In this document: positions 62,893 through 64,000 of the stretch, piece after piece
Layout: each line of letters opens with the position of its first letter
How positions within the stretch are numbered: the stretch's first letter is position 1
NCBI RefSeq assembly: GCF_013410065.1
Contig: NZ_JACCCW010000002.1
Location: 1,116,001-1,180,000 of the forward strand
Reading direction: 5' to 3'
DNA length: 64,000 nt
DNA from: Granulicella arctica
GTDB taxonomy: Bacteria > Acidobacteriota > Terriglobia > Terriglobales > Acidobacteriaceae
Program-made: the position numbers and the translations under genes
The notes under the pieces: generated by a model
Seen by the model: the letters and a program-made list of their open reading frames with translations, nothing else
What the model was told of the DNA's origin: nothing
Databases searched by the model: none

Positions 62893-64000
62893 TGAGCAGC
62901 CCAAACAGAGACGCAGCCGTAGCACTCGCCCATCAGGGTTTCCGTATCTTTCCGTGCAATGCAGACAAGACACCGAAAGGACCGTGGGCAAGTATTGAGC
63001 CACGATCACCGTTTGCTATCTCTGGCGTTTGGAAAGCGGACGATCTACCCGGCTTTCCTATCGGCAAGCATGGAATGATCGTTATCGACTGTGACTGTAA
63101 ACCGGATGGGCCGGATGGCGTAGCAGCGTTCGATGATCTATGCAGTCGAGAGGGAATCGACCGCTCAGAGGCCTTCGTTGTTACGACGCCTTCAGGTGGC
63201 TTACACTTCTACTTCCGTACCGAAACGCCCTATGGCAATTCCAGCGGCTCTCTTCCCCCAGGTATCGATGTGCGCGGTAAGGGTGGCTACGTCATCGCTC
63301 CCGGTGCGGTCCTGCCTGATGGTCGCACGTATCGTCACGATCACGGCTCATGGGACACGATACCGGCTCTTCCTGAAGCACTCGCAAGCTACCTGAAGCC
63401 GAAGGACGGTCTAACCCTGCCCGACGCCGTAGCGGACGCGCCTGAAGCTACTGGTGAAGTCCTGCCCATTCCTACAGAGCGTGACCGAACATACGCCGAA
63501 AGGGCGCTAGAGGATGAGGTCACAAAGTTGTCAGCGCTTGGGCATGGTAGCCGTCGAAATGCGGCTCTAAATGACGCATGCTTTGTCATGGGAACACTCG
63601 CAGGGAACGGCAGCATTGATCCGCAGCACGTCGGAGAGCAACTGCTCCGTGCAAGCGAGATCAATGGTCATGCCGCAAAGCATGGGTTTGATCAAACCGT
63701 TGCGACGATTCAAAGCGGCATTAGAGCCGGTCTAGCGAAACCGCGTCCGCTCTTGTCTGATGCGCCTGACATCCCGATTGACGGACTACTAAACGCAGCC
63801 AAGGTTTCAAATAGAGATGCTGCAATCAAGCCAAGCGTCAAGCGTTCCGTGTCGCTGCTCCAAGGATCGGAGATACAGGAGACGCCTATAACGTGGCTCT
63901 GGGACGGTTATCTTCCTCAAGGCAAACTTACGCTTTTAGCCGGAGCAGGCGGTACGGGTAAGTCTACGCTCGCCTTCAGTATCACAGCGACGATCACAAC
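62892..64000 (+). CDS. PrimPol primase-polymerase with RepA-like ATPase domain, 3' end outside window
   Basis: The frame starts at ATG 62892 and is open to the right edge, so at least 369 residues are present. The N-terminus is a bifunctional DNA primase/polymerase: VALAHQGFRIFPCNADKTPK, the catalytic VIDCDC near residue 65, and TPSGGLHFYFRTE with the active His near 105. A PriCT-like helical linker (ALGHGSRRNAALNDACFVMG) follows. WDGYLPQGKLTLLAGAGGTG, with the Walker A GAGGTGKST near 351, begins a RepA/DnaB-type AAA ATPase. Elements use such proteins for their own replication. The stop codon and integrase are outside. Confidence 0.88.
   Translation, partial: MSSPNRDAAVALAHQGFRIFPCNADKTPKGPWASIEPRSPFAISGVWKADDLPGFPIGKHGMIVIDCDCKPDGPDGVAAFDDLCSREGIDRSEAFVVTTPSGGLHFYFRTETPYGNSSGSLPPGIDVRGKGGYVIAPGAVLPDGRTYRHDHGSWDTIPALPEALASYLKPKDGLTLPDAVADAPEATGEVLPIPTERDRTYAERALEDEVTKLSALGHGSRRNAALNDACFVMGTLAGNGSIDPQHVGEQLLRASEINGHAAKHGFDQTVATIQSGIRAGLAKPRPLLSDAPDIPIDGLLNAAKVSNRDAAIKPSVKRSVSLLQGSEIQETPITWLWDGYLPQGKLTLLAGAGGTGKSTLAFSITATIT

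Overview
The window looks like a chromosomal segment of a Gram-negative, high-GC soil bacterium of the Acidobacteriota, most likely family Acidobacteriaceae (Terriglobus/Granulicella/Edaphobacter-like). This placement is inferred from the strong C/G third-position preference, a sensor kinase with a beta-propeller periplasmic domain, DUF1800 and large PIG-L proteins, the rpsP-khpA-rimM-trmD order, and short palindromic intergenic repeats. No database search was possible.

Layout. 1-694: start of an outer-membrane protein gene running off the left edge. 936-11008: an amino-sugar and peptidoglycan salvage cluster: GH20 hexosaminidase, NagA, an Hsp70-like ATPase, and one 1411-residue reading frame joining a sodium:solute symporter, a serine beta-lactamase-type hydrolase and a NamZ (DUF1343) exo-muramidase. 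11085-16152: phoU, then a sulfite/nitrite reductase preceded by a cysteine-rich leader peptide and an intrinsic terminator (a likely cysteine attenuator), a CheY-like regulator, and the two siroheme genes. 16225-21088: a GT39-like membrane protein, phenylalanine hydroxylase, YceI, and a PilZ/LuxR pair with a degenerate receiver. 21189-27658: a six-gene minus-strand cluster of two ATP-grasp-type enzymes, a GCS2-type carboxylate-amine ligase, an M29 peptidase, an aldo/keto reductase and an esterase, with a second esterase divergent. This resembles a peptide or amide tailoring pathway of unknown product.

28745-39261: the ribosomal/tRNA-modification operon rpsP-khpA-rimM-trmD. It is separated from rplS by 6 kb of minus-strand genes (thioredoxin-like protein, exported protein, two-component system), and rnhB lies beyond on the minus strand. 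39286-44615: DUF1800, msrQP and an APC permease. 44660-49912: a large secreted PIG-L protein, an FAH-type hydratase and malate synthase. 49923-56232: an arginine dihydrolase-fold enzyme, an RND efflux pump without its outer-membrane channel, and the queuosine precursor transporter.

56362-64000: tRNA-Glu(TTC), followed directly by an integrated element of lower GC and different codon use. The element carries small accessory genes, a major capsid protein, small and large terminase subunits, an excisionase-type HTH protein and the start of a PrimPol-helicase. No portal, protease or tail gene lies between capsid, terminase and replication genes, so a capsid-encoding satellite is as plausible as an ordinary prophage. 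Its integrase and right attachment site must lie past the right edge.

The best candidates for undescribed biology are the cysteine attenuator at 11774-11957, the three-domain muropeptide salvage fusion at 6773-11008, the amidoligase cluster at 21189-27658, and the series of AGTC-loop hairpins upstream of the capsid gene at 57871-57979.
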